Notes: a model not told the origin generated them from the sequence alone. A DNA stretch of 64,000 nt from Flavobacterium sp. (GCF_028689845.1 NZ_JAQVCH010000001.1:62001-126000); one strand, 5' to 3'. Counted from the first letter of the stretch, positions 1 to 10,873 are shown. A program made the numbers and translations.

Positions 1-699
1 TTTTGGACATTCCACTTCACACGCACCAATGTTCGTACAGTTTCCGAAACCTTCTTCATCCATCTGACGTACCATGCTTAAAACGCGTTCTGTGGCCTCT
101 ACTTTTCCTTGTGGTAAAAGTGCATATTGTGACACTTTTGCCCCTACAAAAAGCATGGCAGAACCATTTACACAAGTCGCCACACAAGCTCCACACCCAA
201 TGCAGGCTGCTGCCATAAAAGCATGATCAGCGTCGTGTTTTGGAATCGGAATAGAATTGGCATCAATTGTATTGCCTGAAGTGTTTACCGAAACGAATCC
301 GCCCGCTTGTTGAATACGTTCAAAAGCCATACGGTCTACTACTAAATCTTTAATTACCGGAAATGCCTTGCTTCTCCATGGTTCTACAAAAATAGTATCG
401 CCATCATTGAACATCCGCATGTGTAATTGACAAGTGGTTATTCCAGTATCTGGTCCGTGAGCTCTTCCGTTAATATACAACGAACACGCTCCACAAATTC
501 CTTCTCTACAATCATGATCAAACGCGACTGGTTCTTTTCTGTCATTAACCAATTGTTCATTTAATTGGTCTAACATTTCTAAAAAGGAACTTGCTGTTGA
601 AACATTATCTAATTTATATGTTTCTATTGCACCCTTTGCTTTAGCATTTTTTTGACGCCAAATTTTTAAGGTAATATTTATATTTTTAGCTGCACTCAT
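1..699 (-). CDS. sdhB: Succinate dehydrogenase/fumarate reductase iron-sulfur subunit (partial, C-terminus outside window)
   Basis: Electron-transfer subunit of complex II; it passes electrons from the flavoprotein to the membrane cytochrome b through three Fe-S clusters. The reading frame starts at ATG 699 and is open to base 1, giving 233 residues with no stop. Visible motifs: the [2Fe-2S] loop CREGICGAC followed by a later Cys in GITTC, the [4Fe-4S] motif [11 protein letters not shown], and the start of the last cluster motif in [13 protein letters not shown]. Family members are about 250 residues, so only the last part is missing. It starts 6 bp after the sdhA stop, as third gene of an sdhC-sdhA-sdhB operon. 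Confidence 0.95.
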   Translation of the reverse strand, partial: MSAAKNINITLKIWRQKNAKAKGAIETYKLDNVSTASSFLEMLDQLNEQLVNDRKEPVAFDHDCREGICGACSLYINGRAHGPDTGITTCQLHMRMFNDGDTIFVEPWRSKAFPVIKDLVVDRMAFERIQQAGGFVSVNTSGNTIDANSIPIPKHDADHAFMAAACIGCGACVATCVNGSAMLFVGAKVSQYALLPQGKVEATERVLSMVRQMDEEGFGNCTNIGACEVECPK

Positions 700-705
700 A
701 GTATC

Positions 706-2715
706 TTATTTATAATTTCTAGCGGCAATTTTTATTTCTTCATAAACCAACACTTCTTTGTGTAATTCTGATTTAGAAATATCAGAACCTTTATATTCCC
801 AAGCTCCCACAAATTTAAAGTTTTCATCATCACGAAGGGTTTCGCCTTCCGCATCTTGGTATTCTTCACGGAAGTGACCTCCGCAAGATTCATGTCGTTG
901 CAAAGCATCCATCGCCATTAATTGTCCAAGTTCAAGAAAATCGGCTACTCGTAAAGCTTTTTCTAATTCAGGATTTAATTCGTCACTGCTTCCTGGAACG
1001 TATACATTTTGATAAAAATCCTCTTTAATAGCAGCAATTTCGCTGATAGCTTGTTTTAAACCTTGTTCATTTCGAGCCATTCCAACCTTATTCCACATTA
1101 CCAAACCTAATCGTTTATGGAAGTGATCTACAGTTTTAGAACCATTATTGTTCATGAATTTATCAATTGAATTTTGAACTCGGCTTTCTGCTTCAGCAAA
1201 TTCAGATAAATCGGTAGAAATTTTTCCTGTTCTAATTTCATCTGCTAAATAGTTAGAAACGGTATAAGGCAAAACAAAATAACCATCGGCCAAACCTTGC
1301 ATTAACGCAGAAGCTCCGAGACGGTTAGCTCCATGGTCAGAAAAGTTTGCTTCTCCCGCTACAAAACAACCAGGAATAGTAGATTCTAAATTATAATCTA
1401 CCCAAACGCCACCCATCGTATAATGTACCGCTGGATAAATTTTCATCGGTGTTTCATAAGGATTTTCGTCTGTGATTTTTTGATACATAGTAAATAAATT
1501 ACCATATTTCTCTTCTAACCATTGCTTACCTAATTTTATAGTTTCTTCTTGAGAAGGATTATGATTACCTTGGGCATATGCCGTTTGCTTTCCTTTGCTT
1601 AAAATCTCGGTAGAAAAATCTAGGTAAACACCTTCGTTAGTGTCATTCGCTTCAATTCCATGTCCGGCATCACATCTTTCTTTTGCAGCTCTAGATGCCA
1701 CATCACGTGGTACTAAGTTTCCAAAAGCAGGATAACGTCTTTCTAAATAATAATCTCTATTTTCTTCTGCAATTTGTGTTGGTTTTAATTGACCCGCACG
1801 AATAGCTTCTGCATCTTCTTTTTTCTTTGGTACCCATATTCTTCCAGAATTCCGTAATGATTCAGACATTAAGGTCAACTTAGACTGGTTAGACCCATGA
1901 ACAGGAATACAAGTAGGGTGAATTTGAACATAACAAGGATTGGCAAATAAAGCCCCTTGTTTGTGAATTTTCCAACTTGCCGTAACATTACAACCCATCG
2001 CATTGGTAGAAAGAAAATAAACATTTCCATATCCTCCAGTTGCAATTATAACAGCATGACCAGAATGTCTTTCTAATTTACCCGTAATTAAATCACGTGC
2101 TATTATTCCACGTGCTTTTCCGTCTACTTTAACGATATCTAACATTTCGTGACGGTTAAACATTTTAACGCGTCCTAAACCAATTTGTCTTGATAAAGCA
2201 GAATATGCTCCTAATAATAACTGTTGTCCTGTTTGACCTGCAGCATAAAAAGTACGTTGTACTTGAACACCACCAAAAGAACGATTATCTAACATTCCAC
2301 CATATTCACGAGCAAAAGGAACCCCTTGAGCTACACATTGATCAATAATATTTCCTGAAACTTCTGCTAATCGATGTACGTTAGCTTCGCGAGATCTATA
2401 ATCACCACCTTTAATGGTATCATAAAAAAGGCGGTATACACTATCGCCATCATTTTGATAATTTTTGGCGGCATTAATTCCACCTTGAGCGGCAATTGAG
2501 TGTGCTCTTCGAGGGGAATCTTGGTAACAAAAAGCACTCACATTGTAACCCATTTCTCCAAAAGAAGCTGCTGCAGAAGCACCTGCTAATCCGGTTCCCA
2601 CTACTATAATATCAATTTTTGGTCGATTATTTGGAGCAACTAATTTTAAATGGTCTTTGTGATTGGTCCACTTTTGAGCCATTGGACCTACTGGTATTTT
2701 GGAATCTAACTTCAT
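706..2715 (-). CDS. sdhA: Succinate dehydrogenase/fumarate reductase flavoprotein subunit
   Basis: Catalytic subunit of complex II, oxidising succinate to fumarate with covalently bound FAD at the inner face of the membrane. The 669-residue product has an FAD dinucleotide-binding GTGLAG motif at about residues 40-45 and the [12 protein letters not shown] segment (71-82), whose His is the expected FAD attachment residue. Downstream are HPTCIP and the [11 protein letters not shown] segment typical of the family. It begins with ATG 17 bp after the sdhC stop and is followed 6 bp later by sdhB. Length and order match the Bacteroidota type of complex II with a single cytochrome b anchor. Confidence 0.96.
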   Translation of the reverse strand: MKLDSKIPVGPMAQKWTNHKDHLKLVAPNNRPKIDIIVVGTGLAGASAAASFGEMGYNVSAFCYQDSPRRAHSIAAQGGINAAKNYQNDGDSVYRLFYDTIKGGDYRSREANVHRLAEVSGNIIDQCVAQGVPFAREYGGMLDNRSFGGVQVQRTFYAAGQTGQQLLLGAYSALSRQIGLGRVKMFNRHEMLDIVKVDGKARGIIARDLITGKLERHSGHAVIIATGGYGNVYFLSTNAMGCNVTASWKIHKQGALFANPCYVQIHPTCIPVHGSNQSKLTLMSESLRNSGRIWVPKKKEDAEAIRAGQLKPTQIAEENRDYYLERRYPAFGNLVPRDVASRAAKERCDAGHGIEANDTNEGVYLDFSTEILSKGKQTAYAQGNHNPSQEETIKLGKQWLEEKYGNLFTMYQKITDENPYETPMKIYPAVHYTMGGVWVDYNLESTIPGCFVAGEANFSDHGANRLGASALMQGLADGYFVLPYTVSNYLADEIRTGKISTDLSEFAEAESRVQNSIDKFMNNNGSKTVDHFHKRLGLVMWNKVGMARNEQGLKQAISEIAAIKEDFYQNVYVPGSSDELNPELEKALRVADFLELGQLMAMDALQRHESCGGHFREEYQDAEGETLRDDENFKFVGAWEYKGSDISKSELHKEVLVYEEIKIAARNYK

Positions 2716-2732
2716 AATATGTCTGATGTTGA

Positions 2733-3599
2733 TTATTTACTAAAATGAATAAAGAGTGGAATAATGGCAAACAATAATGGTACAATTACTGAAAATGCTT
2801 TACCCACAAATTTAATGGTTGGTGTCCATTTCGGATTATTAATTCCTAAGGACTGGAAGGCACTTTGAAAACCATGCCATAAATGGAAAGCCAAAACCAA
2901 CATTGAAAATACATAAAACAATGTATAAACCAATCCTAATTTTTTATCTTTAAACAAATCAAACGTAATGGCATATAGATCTTTATAAAGAGAAGCGATT
3001 TTAACATCTACTTCTGAGTTATACAAATCAGTTTGATTTTTAATCATCAAACGTTTTGCCGAACCTTCTTCAGGTTTTTCACCTTCTTTCAAAATTTGGT
3101 CCGCTTGATAATACTGCCCATCACTTTGTCCTACATAAAAAACGTTTTTAACACCAGGAGTAACTTCAATGATTTTTGTCATCAAAGGCATTTTTTCGTC
3201 AAAATGCATTCTTGCCCAAAAATTAACCATGTGTGTTGCGATAAAAACCATAACCAACGTTCCTAAAATCGCCATGTTACGAGAAGCAAAACCACTATTT
3301 GCTCCTGGGTTTGTTTTTGCATAAGCAATAGGTCTCGCTTTTCTGTTTTGTATCGTTAAAATGATTCCGTCCACTGCATGAAAAATAATGGAAAGATACG
3401 TTACGTAAGATAATATTTTTACGATTGGATTGGTAGTCATAAACAACGCGTATTGGTTGAATTGCATACGTCCATCAGGCATAAGTAATTGTAAATTACC
3501 CACCAAATGACCTACCAAAAACAAACATAAAAATAAGCCCGTCAGAGCCATCCAGTATTTCTTAGCAATGGATGACTTTAAAAATGCAGATTTTGCCAT
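2733..3599 (-). CDS. sdhC: Succinate dehydrogenase cytochrome b subunit (single di-heme anchor)
   Basis: Membrane anchor of complex II; binds haem b and reacts with menaquinone. It is 288 residues long with five hydrophobic segments (about 16-38, 60-83, 108-127, 224-245, 266-285). His31, His74, His123 and His239/His242 lie in or beside these helices and are the likely haem ligands. A hydrophilic stretch of about 80 residues (130-210) separates helices 3 and 4; this makes the protein longer than many b-type anchors and gives it a larger soluble loop. First gene of the operon, with a promoter just upstream. Confidence 0.93.
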   Translation of the reverse strand: MAKSAFLKSSIAKKYWMALTGLFLCLFLVGHLVGNLQLLMPDGRMQFNQYALFMTTNPIVKILSYVTYLSIIFHAVDGIILTIQNRKARPIAYAKTNPGANSGFASRNMAILGTLVMVFIATHMVNFWARMHFDEKMPLMTKIIEVTPGVKNVFYVGQSDGQYYQADQILKEGEKPEEGSAKRLMIKNQTDLYNSEVDVKIASLYKDLYAITFDLFKDKKLGLVYTLFYVFSMLVLAFHLWHGFQSAFQSLGINNPKWTPTIKFVGKAFSVIVPLLFAIIPLFIHFSK

Positions 3600-3937
3600 A
3601 GTGTTTGTGTTAACTTAATTTTTAAAAATTATCACACAAATTTAAAGGTAATTTGAGACAACTACAACCTTTTCGTTATAATTTAAAGTGATTTTAAAGA
3701 AGGATTAACAAGTGTTTATGAGGCTCTTCATAAAATCGCCCTAGTTAAAAACTATTGACCGTAAATCGATTAGGCTTAATACCAGCCTTTTTATTCATTA
3801 AAATAAATTGATTTGATGAAAAAAAAATTAAGACTTCGCCTTTACAGAACTACTTAAATAGAAAATTTTGAAGAAATTAGAACATTCAACTGCATTCGAG
3901 CATTTTTCGCTAAAGCGGATATTTAGTCTCTCTAAAC
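3600..3937. other. Intergenic stretch between sdhC and the ChaN-like gene
   Basis: Besides the sdhC promoter, this 338-bp stretch holds a weak 5-bp hairpin AGGCT/AGCCT near 3770-3790 followed by T-rich sequence, and a small TTTAG/CTAAA hairpin at 3922-3936 just after the stop of the minus-strand gene. No convincing reading frame or RNA gene is visible. Confidence 0.4.
3637..3667 (-). promoter_or_regulatory. Promoter of the sdhCAB operon
   Basis: On the minus strand a -33 TTG (3665-3667) is followed after 20 nt by TAAATTTG (3637-3644), fitting the Bacteroidota TTG / TAnnTTTG pattern. The start would lie near 3631, giving a leader of about 30 nt to sdhC. Confidence 0.55.
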
Positions 3938-4795
3938 TCAATATGTTTTGGTCACATCTTCATCAATTACCAAGATAAAATCGGCTTTTTTCAATTCTTC
4001 TTTATTAAATTTTGAAATGTCTTTTTGCTCAATAGTAGCAATCGTCAGGATTTTGACCTCTGGTTTATATTTTTTTAAATACCAACTAATTCCTTCATAA
4101 TTATCACTATGATAGGTGCCATTATAATGGATAAAAATTGTATTCGGCTTACTGTTTTGCACAATAAAATGAGCCATCGTCGCGTCTTTTATCGCTTGAG
4201 CTTTCGGCATTTTGTCGCCAGCATGACCGCCTTGCATCGACATCATGTTTTGATATCCGGGCAAAGTTATGTCAAACAAAATAGGTAACGGAGCAATCCA
4301 GCTTTTGTCTTCCTCTGGGAGTTGCTCTAATTCTTCTAACCCTTTTTTAAAAACCATACTTGCATAACGCCTCGGAATATTTGTGGCTACAAACGAAATG
4401 TTTTTTTCTTTCGCAAAATCAACAAGCGGCTTATAATCGGTTTTATAATTGTTCCATAATCGTGCAGTAGAATCGAATTTCTTCTGGTCTATTTCACTTT
4501 TTAAATATTGATTTAATTGAATTTGATTATCGGCTTCTAACATTTCAGCTCCTAAAACAAGACTGTTCTTTTCTGCTAAATCTTTGGTTAGTTCCAATTG
4601 AAGCCAATGTACAATTGAATTATTGTGGTATTCGCCAAATAATACAATCTCATTTTTCTGAGCCGTTTTTAATAATTTTTGATAGCATGTTTTTTTACCT
4701 TTTGCCGTATAAAGCTGGTAAGATTTTTTGTTTTGACTCCAAGCGTTGATTTGAAAAAACAGAAAAAGTGTAAGTATAAAATTAATTTTTTTCAT
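3938..4795 (-). CDS. ChaN family (haem-binding uptake, Tiki superfamily) secreted protein
   Basis: The 285-residue product starts with a signal peptide (about residues 1-21, ending NAWSQ). The first conserved block is VLFGEYHNNSIVHW, matching the family signature in which Glu and His lie in a G-E-x-H context; later blocks are GAEMLEADNQ and FIHYNGTYHSDNYEG. ChaN-like proteins are linked to haem binding or uptake, and the wider Tiki/TraB fold includes metal-dependent proteases, so the reaction is not settled. No lipobox Cys is seen, suggesting a periplasmic rather than lipid-anchored form. Its ATG overlaps the end of the upstream gene by 14 bp, so the two are probably translationally coupled. 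Confidence 0.8.
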   Translation of the reverse strand: MKKINFILTLFLFFQINAWSQNKKSYQLYTAKGKKTCYQKLLKTAQKNEIVLFGEYHNNSIVHWLQLELTKDLAEKNSLVLGAEMLEADNQIQLNQYLKSEIDQKKFDSTARLWNNYKTDYKPLVDFAKEKNISFVATNIPRRYASMVFKKGLEELEQLPEEDKSWIAPLPILFDITLPGYQNMMSMQGGHAGDKMPKAQAIKDATMAHFIVQNSKPNTIFIHYNGTYHSDNYEGISWYLKKYKPEVKILTIATIEQKDISKFNKEELKKADFILVIDEDVTKTY

Positions 4796-7598
4796 TTCTG
4801 ATGATTTCTAGAGGTTTGATTTGTGAACTGTTTTCTGTGTTTATTTTGATTGAATAAATACCCGGAATTAAATAAATTTTACCGTTTTTAGATGGCGTTA
4901 AGCTCACCTTCTTATCTTTTTTTTTCCATTTTTCCGCAATTGCGGCTGTTATTTCTAAATTGTAATTCCATGAATTGATTCCAGCAGTAACTTGTTGTTT
5001 TTCTTCAAATAGCAACAATCCCTTTTCATTAAAAACCTGAATGGTTACTTCGGTTTGTTTTTTTACATAAAAATCAATTTGATTTTTTGGTTCAAAAGGT
5101 TCGTCCCAAACATTCCAACTAGAACCCCAACGTTTAGAATGAGTAATTTTATCTGTTTGAAAGATTTCTATCTCTTTTGCCAGAATTTCTTCTGTGAGTT
5201 GTTGAATTGATTTTACGTTTACCTTATAAATAGAACGTCCGTGTGTACCTATGACCAAATCATGAGTTTCCGTTTGCAAAACCACGTCATGTACCGCCAC
5301 TGGAGGCAATCCATTACTAAATGGCAGCCAATCTTTACCCCGATTTAGGGAAATAAAAAGACCATTATCGGTTCCGACATATAAAACAGCAGGATTTATA
5401 TTGTCTTCAACCAACACATTTACAGGAAATTCAGATAAGCCTATGGCACTATTTTTCCAAGTTTGCCCATAGTCTTCCGATACAAAAACATACGGTGCAA
5501 AATCATTATTTCGATAGCCGTTCAAAGTAACATAAACCCGTTCTTTTTGATGTTGCGACGCGACCACTCTCGAAATCCAACGATTTTTGGGTAAGGTTGT
5601 AGAAATGAGTTGCCAATTTACTCCGCCATCTTTTGAAACATGAAGCAAGCCATCATCCGAACCAACATAAAGCAATCCAAATTGAAACGGACTTTCACTT
5701 AACGTTGTAATGGTGCCAAAAGCAACATTTCCTTCTTTTTCACCTAAAGTCAAATCGGGTGAAATGATCGTCCACGAATCGCCTTGGTCAAATGAACGAT
5801 GCAGTAGGTGCGAACCTAAATATAAAATATCTTGGTTCTGTTTAGAAAGTAAAATGGGCGTTTGCCAGTTAAATCGCAACGGTTTTTCCTCTTTTTTGGC
5901 GGCTGGTGAGATGAATTTTCGCGTATCTTTTTCTCGGTTAATTCGATAATAATTCCCAAATTGAAAACCCGTAAAAATGATGGAAGGATTTCTACTGTCG
6001 ATTTGTGTTTGCATTCCATCACCGCCCATTAGAAATTCATATGGATACTGTCCTTCTTGATGCCAAGTTACGTCATACTTATACGTGCTCGGCCCTGCCC
6101 AAACACCATTGTCTTGCATTCCACCATAAATGGTATAGGGTTTTTGATAATCAACATTAATCGAATAAAATTGACTTACGCCGTGCGGATTACATTTAAT
6201 CCAATTGGCACCATCATCGTAGGAAATATTTAAACCTCCATCATTTCCATTAATTAAATGTCCGGGTTTTTTCGGATTAACCCATACCATATGATGATCG
6301 GCGTGAACATTCTCTCGGTTAATGGAAACAAACGTTTTTCCGCCATCATCGGATTTTAAAATAGGAACACCCGAAATATAGAGCTTATCCGAATGAGTTA
6401 AATCAACACTGATTTTTCCAAAATAATAGCCGTACGAATAATAAAAATCATCTAGGTAATCCTGATTCATTTTTTGCCAAGTTCTTCCGCCATCTTTAGA
6501 TTGGTAGATTTCTGCTCCAATCACTTCGGTTTCAAACAAAGCGGCATTGGCATCTTTTAGTAATTTTTTTACTTCAGAAGGCGACAGATTCGTTTTTTGA
6601 ATCCAATTTTTGAGGTTTTCTGCCCGATATTTTTCGGTTAAACCCTGCTTTTTTAGCAACGCATTTAATTCTTTGTTAGGTATTTGTAAAAAAACCTCGC
6701 CGGGAGCACTAAACATTTCCGACTTTGATGCTGTTTTTGCGGCTGTAATAGGCCGCTTATTCTGATTGTCTAAAATTGCATAAATTATCGTCTCATTGAA
6801 AGCAGCTAAGCCAATTCGGCCAACCCCATCTCCCGTTGGAAAATTACTTTCGGCTGTTGATATTAACGTCCAATTAGAACCGCCATCTTCACTTTTATAA
6901 ATTCCCGAAGCAGCTCCGCTTCCATTAAAATTCCATGCTTTCCGGTCTTTTTCCCAACTTGAAGCATATTGAATATTGAAATTTTGCGGCGACACTGAAA
7001 GATCCGCAACACCTGTTTTGTCATTTATATATAACGTTTGTTTCCATGTTTTTCCGCCATCCGTAGTTTTATAAATGCCTCGTTCACTATTTTCTGTATA
7101 TAATTTTCCGGTAACGGCAACAACAACTTCGTCAGAATTTTTTGGATTAATTTCTATTTTTCCAATGTGATGACTTTCTTTCAAACCAACATTTTGCCAC
7201 GTTTTGCCTTTGTCAATCGATTTTAGTACTCCAATTCCGGCATAAGAAGACCGCGAAGCATTGTTTTCTCCTGTTCCTACCCAAATAGTGCCCAATTTCC
7301 AATCGACTGCAATATCACCAACATTTTGAGTAGGTGAATTATCCATCACGGGCGTAAAACTCATTCCGTTGTTATTGGAATACCAAACGCCGCCAGAAGC
7401 ATACCCAACATAAAATTCAGTTGGATTTTCGGGATTGACATCCACATCTACCACGCGTCCGCTCATAATGGAAGGACCGACACTTTGAATTGGAATTTGT
7501 TGTACCATTGAATTGGACTGTGACCAAAAGCCATGGCAAACCATTATCAAAAGACAAGAAAAATATAGGTTTTTCATTTCACGGATTTCTATTTGCAT
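4782..7598 (-). CDS. Secreted Asp-box (sortilin/BNR-like) beta-propeller protein
   Basis: A 938-residue exported protein made largely of beta-propeller blades marked by Asp-box motifs of the form S-x-D-x-G-x-x-W; ten are visible, including SIDKGKTW, TTDGGKTW, SEDGGSNW, SKDGGRTW, SYDDGANW, SFDQGDSW and SEDYGQTW. This is the VPS10/sortilin or glycosyl-hydrolase-like repeat family found in many Bacteroidota exported proteins; no sialidase active site could be identified, so an enzyme name is not justified. The likely start is the second Met (ATG at 7575-7577), because MKNLYFSCLLIMVCHGFWSQ forms a proper signal peptide. No T9SS C-terminal domain was recognised. It overlaps the ChaN-like gene. Confidence 0.82.
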   Translation of the reverse strand: MQIEIREMKNLYFSCLLIMVCHGFWSQSNSMVQQIPIQSVGPSIMSGRVVDVDVNPENPTEFYVGYASGGVWYSNNNGMSFTPVMDNSPTQNVGDIAVDWKLGTIWVGTGENNASRSSYAGIGVLKSIDKGKTWQNVGLKESHHIGKIEINPKNSDEVVVAVTGKLYTENSERGIYKTTDGGKTWKQTLYINDKTGVADLSVSPQNFNIQYASSWEKDRKAWNFNGSGAASGIYKSEDGGSNWTLISTAESNFPTGDGVGRIGLAAFNETIIYAILDNQNKRPITAAKTASKSEMFSAPGEVFLQIPNKELNALLKKQGLTEKYRAENLKNWIQKTNLSPSEVKKLLKDANAALFETEVIGAEIYQSKDGGRTWQKMNQDYLDDFYYSYGYYFGKISVDLTHSDKLYISGVPILKSDDGGKTFVSINRENVHADHHMVWVNPKKPGHLINGNDGGLNISYDDGANWIKCNPHGVSQFYSINVDYQKPYTIYGGMQDNGVWAGPSTYKYDVTWHQEGQYPYEFLMGGDGMQTQIDSRNPSIIFTGFQFGNYYRINREKDTRKFISPAAKKEEKPLRFNWQTPILLSKQNQDILYLGSHLLHRSFDQGDSWTIISPDLTLGEKEGNVAFGTITTLSESPFQFGLLYVGSDDGLLHVSKDGGVNWQLISTTLPKNRWISRVVASQHQKERVYVTLNGYRNNDFAPYVFVSEDYGQTWKNSAIGLSEFPVNVLVEDNINPAVLYVGTDNGLFISLNRGKDWLPFSNGLPPVAVHDVVLQTETHDLVIGTHGRSIYKVNVKSIQQLTEEILAKEIEIFQTDKITHSKRWGSSWNVWDEPFEPKNQIDFYVKKQTEVTIQVFNEKGLLLFEEKQQVTAGINSWNYNLEITAAIAEKWKKKDKKVSLTPSKNGKIYLIPGIYSIKINTENSSQIKPLEIIRNEKN

Positions 7599-7709
7599 CT
7601 AAAAGTAAGAATAAGTCATTTGTTGGCAAAATTTTATAATTGATTTATCTACAAATTGCCATATTCTTGTTATTTTTGGATAATCATATAAAATTCTAAT
7701 ACAACTATT

Positions 7710-9002
7710 ATGAAATACCATCCAATCGACCGCAATTTATACATTAAAAATCGTGCTAAATTCATGGCACAAATGAAGCCGAATAGTGTTGCTGTTTTTA
7801 ATTCAAACGACATTTATCCGGTTAGTGCCGATTCTACCTTGCCTTTTGCACAACACCGCGACATTTTATATTTATCAGGGGTTGATCAAGAAGAGAGTAT
7901 CTTATTGCTTTTTCCAGATGCTCCGTATGAACACTTAAAAGAAATTTTATTTGTTAGAGAAACCAATGACCACATTGCCATTTGGGAAGGTGAAAAACTG
8001 ACTAAAGAACGAGCTTTTGAAGTGTCTGGCATCAAGACTGTGATTTGGGTGCAAGATTTTCATAAAACATTGAAAGAAGTGATGATTTATGCGGATAAAA
8101 TGTACCTCAACACCAATGAACATTACCGTTCGTCGGTTGAAACAGAAACCCGTGAAGACCGTTTTATCAAATGGTGGAAACAAAATTATCCCGCTCATCA
8201 AGTGGAAAAAAGCAATCCGATTTTGCAACGGATTCGTTCTATCAAGGAAAGCGAAGAGTTGGATTTAATTCAAAAAGCATGTGATATTACCGAAAAAGGT
8301 TTTCGTAGAATCCTTTCGTTTGTGAAACCGAACGTCATGGAATATGAAATTGAAGCCGAATTTGCTTATGAATTTTTACGCAATCGCTCAAAAGGTTTTG
8401 CATATACGCCGATTATCGCTTCGGGAAACAATGCGAATGTGTTGCATTATATTGAAAACAACCAACAATGTAAAGCAGGCGATTTGATTTTATTAGATGT
8501 AGGAGCGGAATATGCCAATTATTCGAGTGATATGACGAGAACAATTCCTGTTTCAGGAAAATTCTCAGACCGACAAAAAGAGGTTTACAATGCCGTTTTA
8601 CGGGTTAAAAATGATGCCACAAAAATGTTAGTTCCAGGAGCTTTATGGAAAGAATACCATATAGAAGTTGGTAAAATCATGACTTCTGAATTGTTAAGTT
8701 TGGGTTTATTGGACAAAGCCGATGTGCAAAACGAAAATCCAGAATGGCCAGCCTACAAAAAATATTTTATGCACGGAACTTCGCATCACATGGGCTTGGA
8801 CACCCACGATTATGGTTTATTACACGAACCAATGCAGGCCAACATGGTTTTTACAGTTGAACCAGGCATCTATATTCCAGCTGAAGGATTTGGAATTCGT
8901 TTGGAAGATGATGTAGTGATTCAAAAAAGTGGTGAACCGTTCAATTTAATGCGAAACATTCCGGTTGAAGTAGAAGAAATTGAATCGATTATGAATAGTT
9001 AG
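7710..9002 (+). CDS. pepP: Xaa-Pro aminopeptidase (M24B)
   Basis: Cytosolic metallopeptidase that removes an N-terminal residue preceding proline. The 430-residue product has an N-terminal AMP_N domain (about 1-140) and a C-terminal pita-bread M24 domain. All five expected dinuclear-metal ligands are present by alignment to the E. coli enzyme: Asp263 and Asp274 in DVGAEYANYSSD, His359 in HGTSHHMG, Glu384 in VEPGIYIP and Glu399 in RLEDDV. Upstream, TATTTTTG at 7671-7678 fits a -7 element and would give a leader of about 25 nt; no good -33 was found. Divergent from the Asp-box gene. Confidence 0.94.
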   Translation: MKYHPIDRNLYIKNRAKFMAQMKPNSVAVFNSNDIYPVSADSTLPFAQHRDILYLSGVDQEESILLLFPDAPYEHLKEILFVRETNDHIAIWEGEKLTKERAFEVSGIKTVIWVQDFHKTLKEVMIYADKMYLNTNEHYRSSVETETREDRFIKWWKQNYPAHQVEKSNPILQRIRSIKESEELDLIQKACDITEKGFRRILSFVKPNVMEYEIEAEFAYEFLRNRSKGFAYTPIIASGNNANVLHYIENNQQCKAGDLILLDVGAEYANYSSDMTRTIPVSGKFSDRQKEVYNAVLRVKNDATKMLVPGALWKEYHIEVGKIMTSELLSLGLLDKADVQNENPEWPAYKKYFMHGTSHHMGLDTHDYGLLHEPMQANMVFTVEPGIYIPAEGFGIRLEDDVVIQKSGEPFNLMRNIPVEVEEIESIMNS

Positions 9003-9005
9003 TTT

Positions 9006-9029
9006 GGTTTAAGAGTTTAAAAGTTTAAA
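9006..9029. repeat. Octamer tandem repeat, consensus AGTTTAAA (3 units)
   Basis: Three units GGTTTAAG, AGTTTAAA, AGTTTAAA follow directly after the pepP stop. The same octamer recurs at 28462-28493, so this is a dispersed simple repeat rather than chance AT-richness. No gene function is implied here. Confidence 0.5.
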
Positions 9030-9141
9030 AGGGGACTTGTAGGAATGTGGGTCGTTTTTTTGTTTTAAACAAAATGTTCTGAACATTGTAACATTCTAAA
9101 TTAAACTCTGACTTACTTTATACACTTAAAAAATAGAAATT

Positions 9142-9945
9142 ATGCAAGCACACGAAATTGAATATCAGATTTTTGGAGAAGAAATGCAGTATGTTGAAAT
9201 CGAATTGGACCCACAAGAAATTGTGGTAGCCGAAGCGGGAAGTTTTATGATGATGGGAAACCACATTGTAATGCAAACCATCTTTGGTGATGGCTCGGAG
9301 CAACAAAATTCGGGTTTGTTTGGCAAGCTTTTGAATGCTGGAAAACGAGTTCTTACCGGAGAAAGTTTATTTATGACCGCTTTTTTAAACCAAGGTCAAA
9401 CCAAAAGTAAAGTTTCTTTTGCCTCGCCTTATCCTGGAAAAATTCTTCCGATTGATTTAACGCAGTTTCAAGGAAAATTTATTTGTCAAAAAAGTTCTTT
9501 TCTCTGTGCTGCCAAAGGTGTTTCTGTCGGAATTGAATTCTCCCAAAAACTAGGTCGCGGACTTTTTGGTGGTGAAGGTTTCATCATGCAAAAAATTGAA
9601 GGAGACGGCATGGCGTTTGTGCATTCTGGCGGAACAATGGCAAAAAAGGAATTGGCTCCTGGTGAAGTACTCAAAGTTGACACTGGTTGTATTATTGGTT
9701 TTACAAAAGACGTTGATTATGATATTGAATTTATAGGTGGAATCAAGAATTCGCTTTTCGGTGGCGAAGGATTATTTTATGCTACTTTAAAAGGTCCGGG
9801 AACTGTTTACATACAATCATTACCTTTTTCTCGATTAGCAGATAGAATTATTGCTTCCGCACCAAAATCGGGTGGAAAAAATCGCGAAGAAGGAAGCTTA
9901 TTAGACGGTTTAGGTAATTTATTAGATGGTGATAATCGGTTTTAG
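9142..9945 (+). CDS. TIGR00266/AIM24 family protein
   Basis: A 267-residue cytosolic-type protein with the repetitive beta-strand and Gly-rich pattern of the AIM24 family (named after a yeast mitochondrial protein): VEIELDPQEIVVAEAGSFM near the N-terminus, then GRGLFGGEGFIMQKIEGDG and SLFGGEGLFYATLKGPG. The two FGGEG motifs are the family hallmark. There is no signal peptide or membrane segment. The biochemical role of bacterial members is unknown. Its neighbours are unrelated housekeeping genes. Confidence 0.85.
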   Translation: MQAHEIEYQIFGEEMQYVEIELDPQEIVVAEAGSFMMMGNHIVMQTIFGDGSEQQNSGLFGKLLNAGKRVLTGESLFMTAFLNQGQTKSKVSFASPYPGKILPIDLTQFQGKFICQKSSFLCAAKGVSVGIEFSQKLGRGLFGGEGFIMQKIEGDGMAFVHSGGTMAKKELAPGEVLKVDTGCIIGFTKDVDYDIEFIGGIKNSLFGGEGLFYATLKGPGTVYIQSLPFSRLADRIIASAPKSGGKNREEGSLLDGLGNLLDGDNRF

Positions 9946-10090
9946 TTTTAAAAACTACACAACAAATCATATTATTTCCAACGAGTAAACTAATCTTGGC
10001 TCTTTTGTTTGTCAAACTTTATCAACAATAATTCAGAAATTGATTGGGATGTCTTATTTTTGAAATCCTTTTTAAAATGACAGTCAAAAC

Positions 10091-10873
10091 ATGAAACAAA
10101 CCTTTTTCAAAAACACCAAAATCAATTATACCGACACCGGAAAAGGTACGGTAGTGGTTTTATTACATGGTTTTTTGGAAAATTTAAGCATGTGGAATTC
10201 CTATATTGAACTTTTTTCTAAAAAAAATCGGGTTATCGCGATTGATTTGTTAGGTCACGGAGGAACGGATTGTTTAGGCTACATTCATACCATGGAAGAC
10301 CAAGCTGACATGGTTCATCAAGTGTTGCATGATTTAAAAATTCGGAAAGCCATTCTTATCGGACATTCCATGGGTGGCTATATTGCGTTGGCTTTCGCCG
10401 AATTATATCCTGATTATATGAAAGGATTAGTTTTACTCAATTCGACCGCTCGAGCGGATAGCGACGAGCGAAAACTAAATCGCGATAGAGCCATCGCAGC
10501 CGTTAAGCAAAATTATACCGCTTTTGTGCGAATGTCGATTGCCAATTTATTTAGTGAAGAAAATCGTAAAAAATTACTTGAAGACATCGAACTTGTGCGA
10601 AAAGAAGCATTAAAAACGCCTTTACAAGGTATTGTGGCCGCATTAGAAGGAATGAAAGTCAGGAAAGACCGTGAAGTGCTTTTACATTTTACTAACTTCC
10701 CAAAGCTTCTTATATTAGGAAAAAAAGATCCTGTTTTAGATTTTGACGAACAGTTGTCACAAATTGAAAATACGAAGGTTGCATTTGCTGCTTTCGATGA
10801 CGGTCACATGACGCACATTGAAAATCAAGCCGAATTGAAAACAATCTTATTGGCTTTTTTAAAACCAATTTAG
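10091..10873 (+). CDS. Alpha/beta-fold hydrolase
   Basis: A 260-residue soluble hydrolase. The oxyanion-hole region VVLLHGFLENLSMW lies near residues 23-36, the nucleophile elbow is GHSMGG near residue 95, the acid is in KKDPVL and the catalytic His in DDGHMTHIE near the C-terminus. These define the serine hydrolase triad; substrate cannot be told from sequence (esterase, lactonase or MenH-like are possible). A -7 element TATTTTTG at 10055-10062 gives a short leader. Its stop touches the stop of the convergent mscS gene. Confidence 0.85.
   Translation: MKQTFFKNTKINYTDTGKGTVVVLLHGFLENLSMWNSYIELFSKKNRVIAIDLLGHGGTDCLGYIHTMEDQADMVHQVLHDLKIRKAILIGHSMGGYIALAFAELYPDYMKGLVLLNSTARADSDERKLNRDRAIAAVKQNYTAFVRMSIANLFSEENRKKLLEDIELVRKEALKTPLQGIVAALEGMKVRKDREVLLHFTNFPKLLILGKKDPVLDFDEQLSQIENTKVAFAAFDDGHMTHIENQAELKTILLAFLKPI

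Noticed and set aside
3922..3936. TTTAG/CTAAA hairpin as terminator of the ChaN-like gene
   Set aside because: Only 5 bp of A/T-rich stem and no clear T run; too weak.
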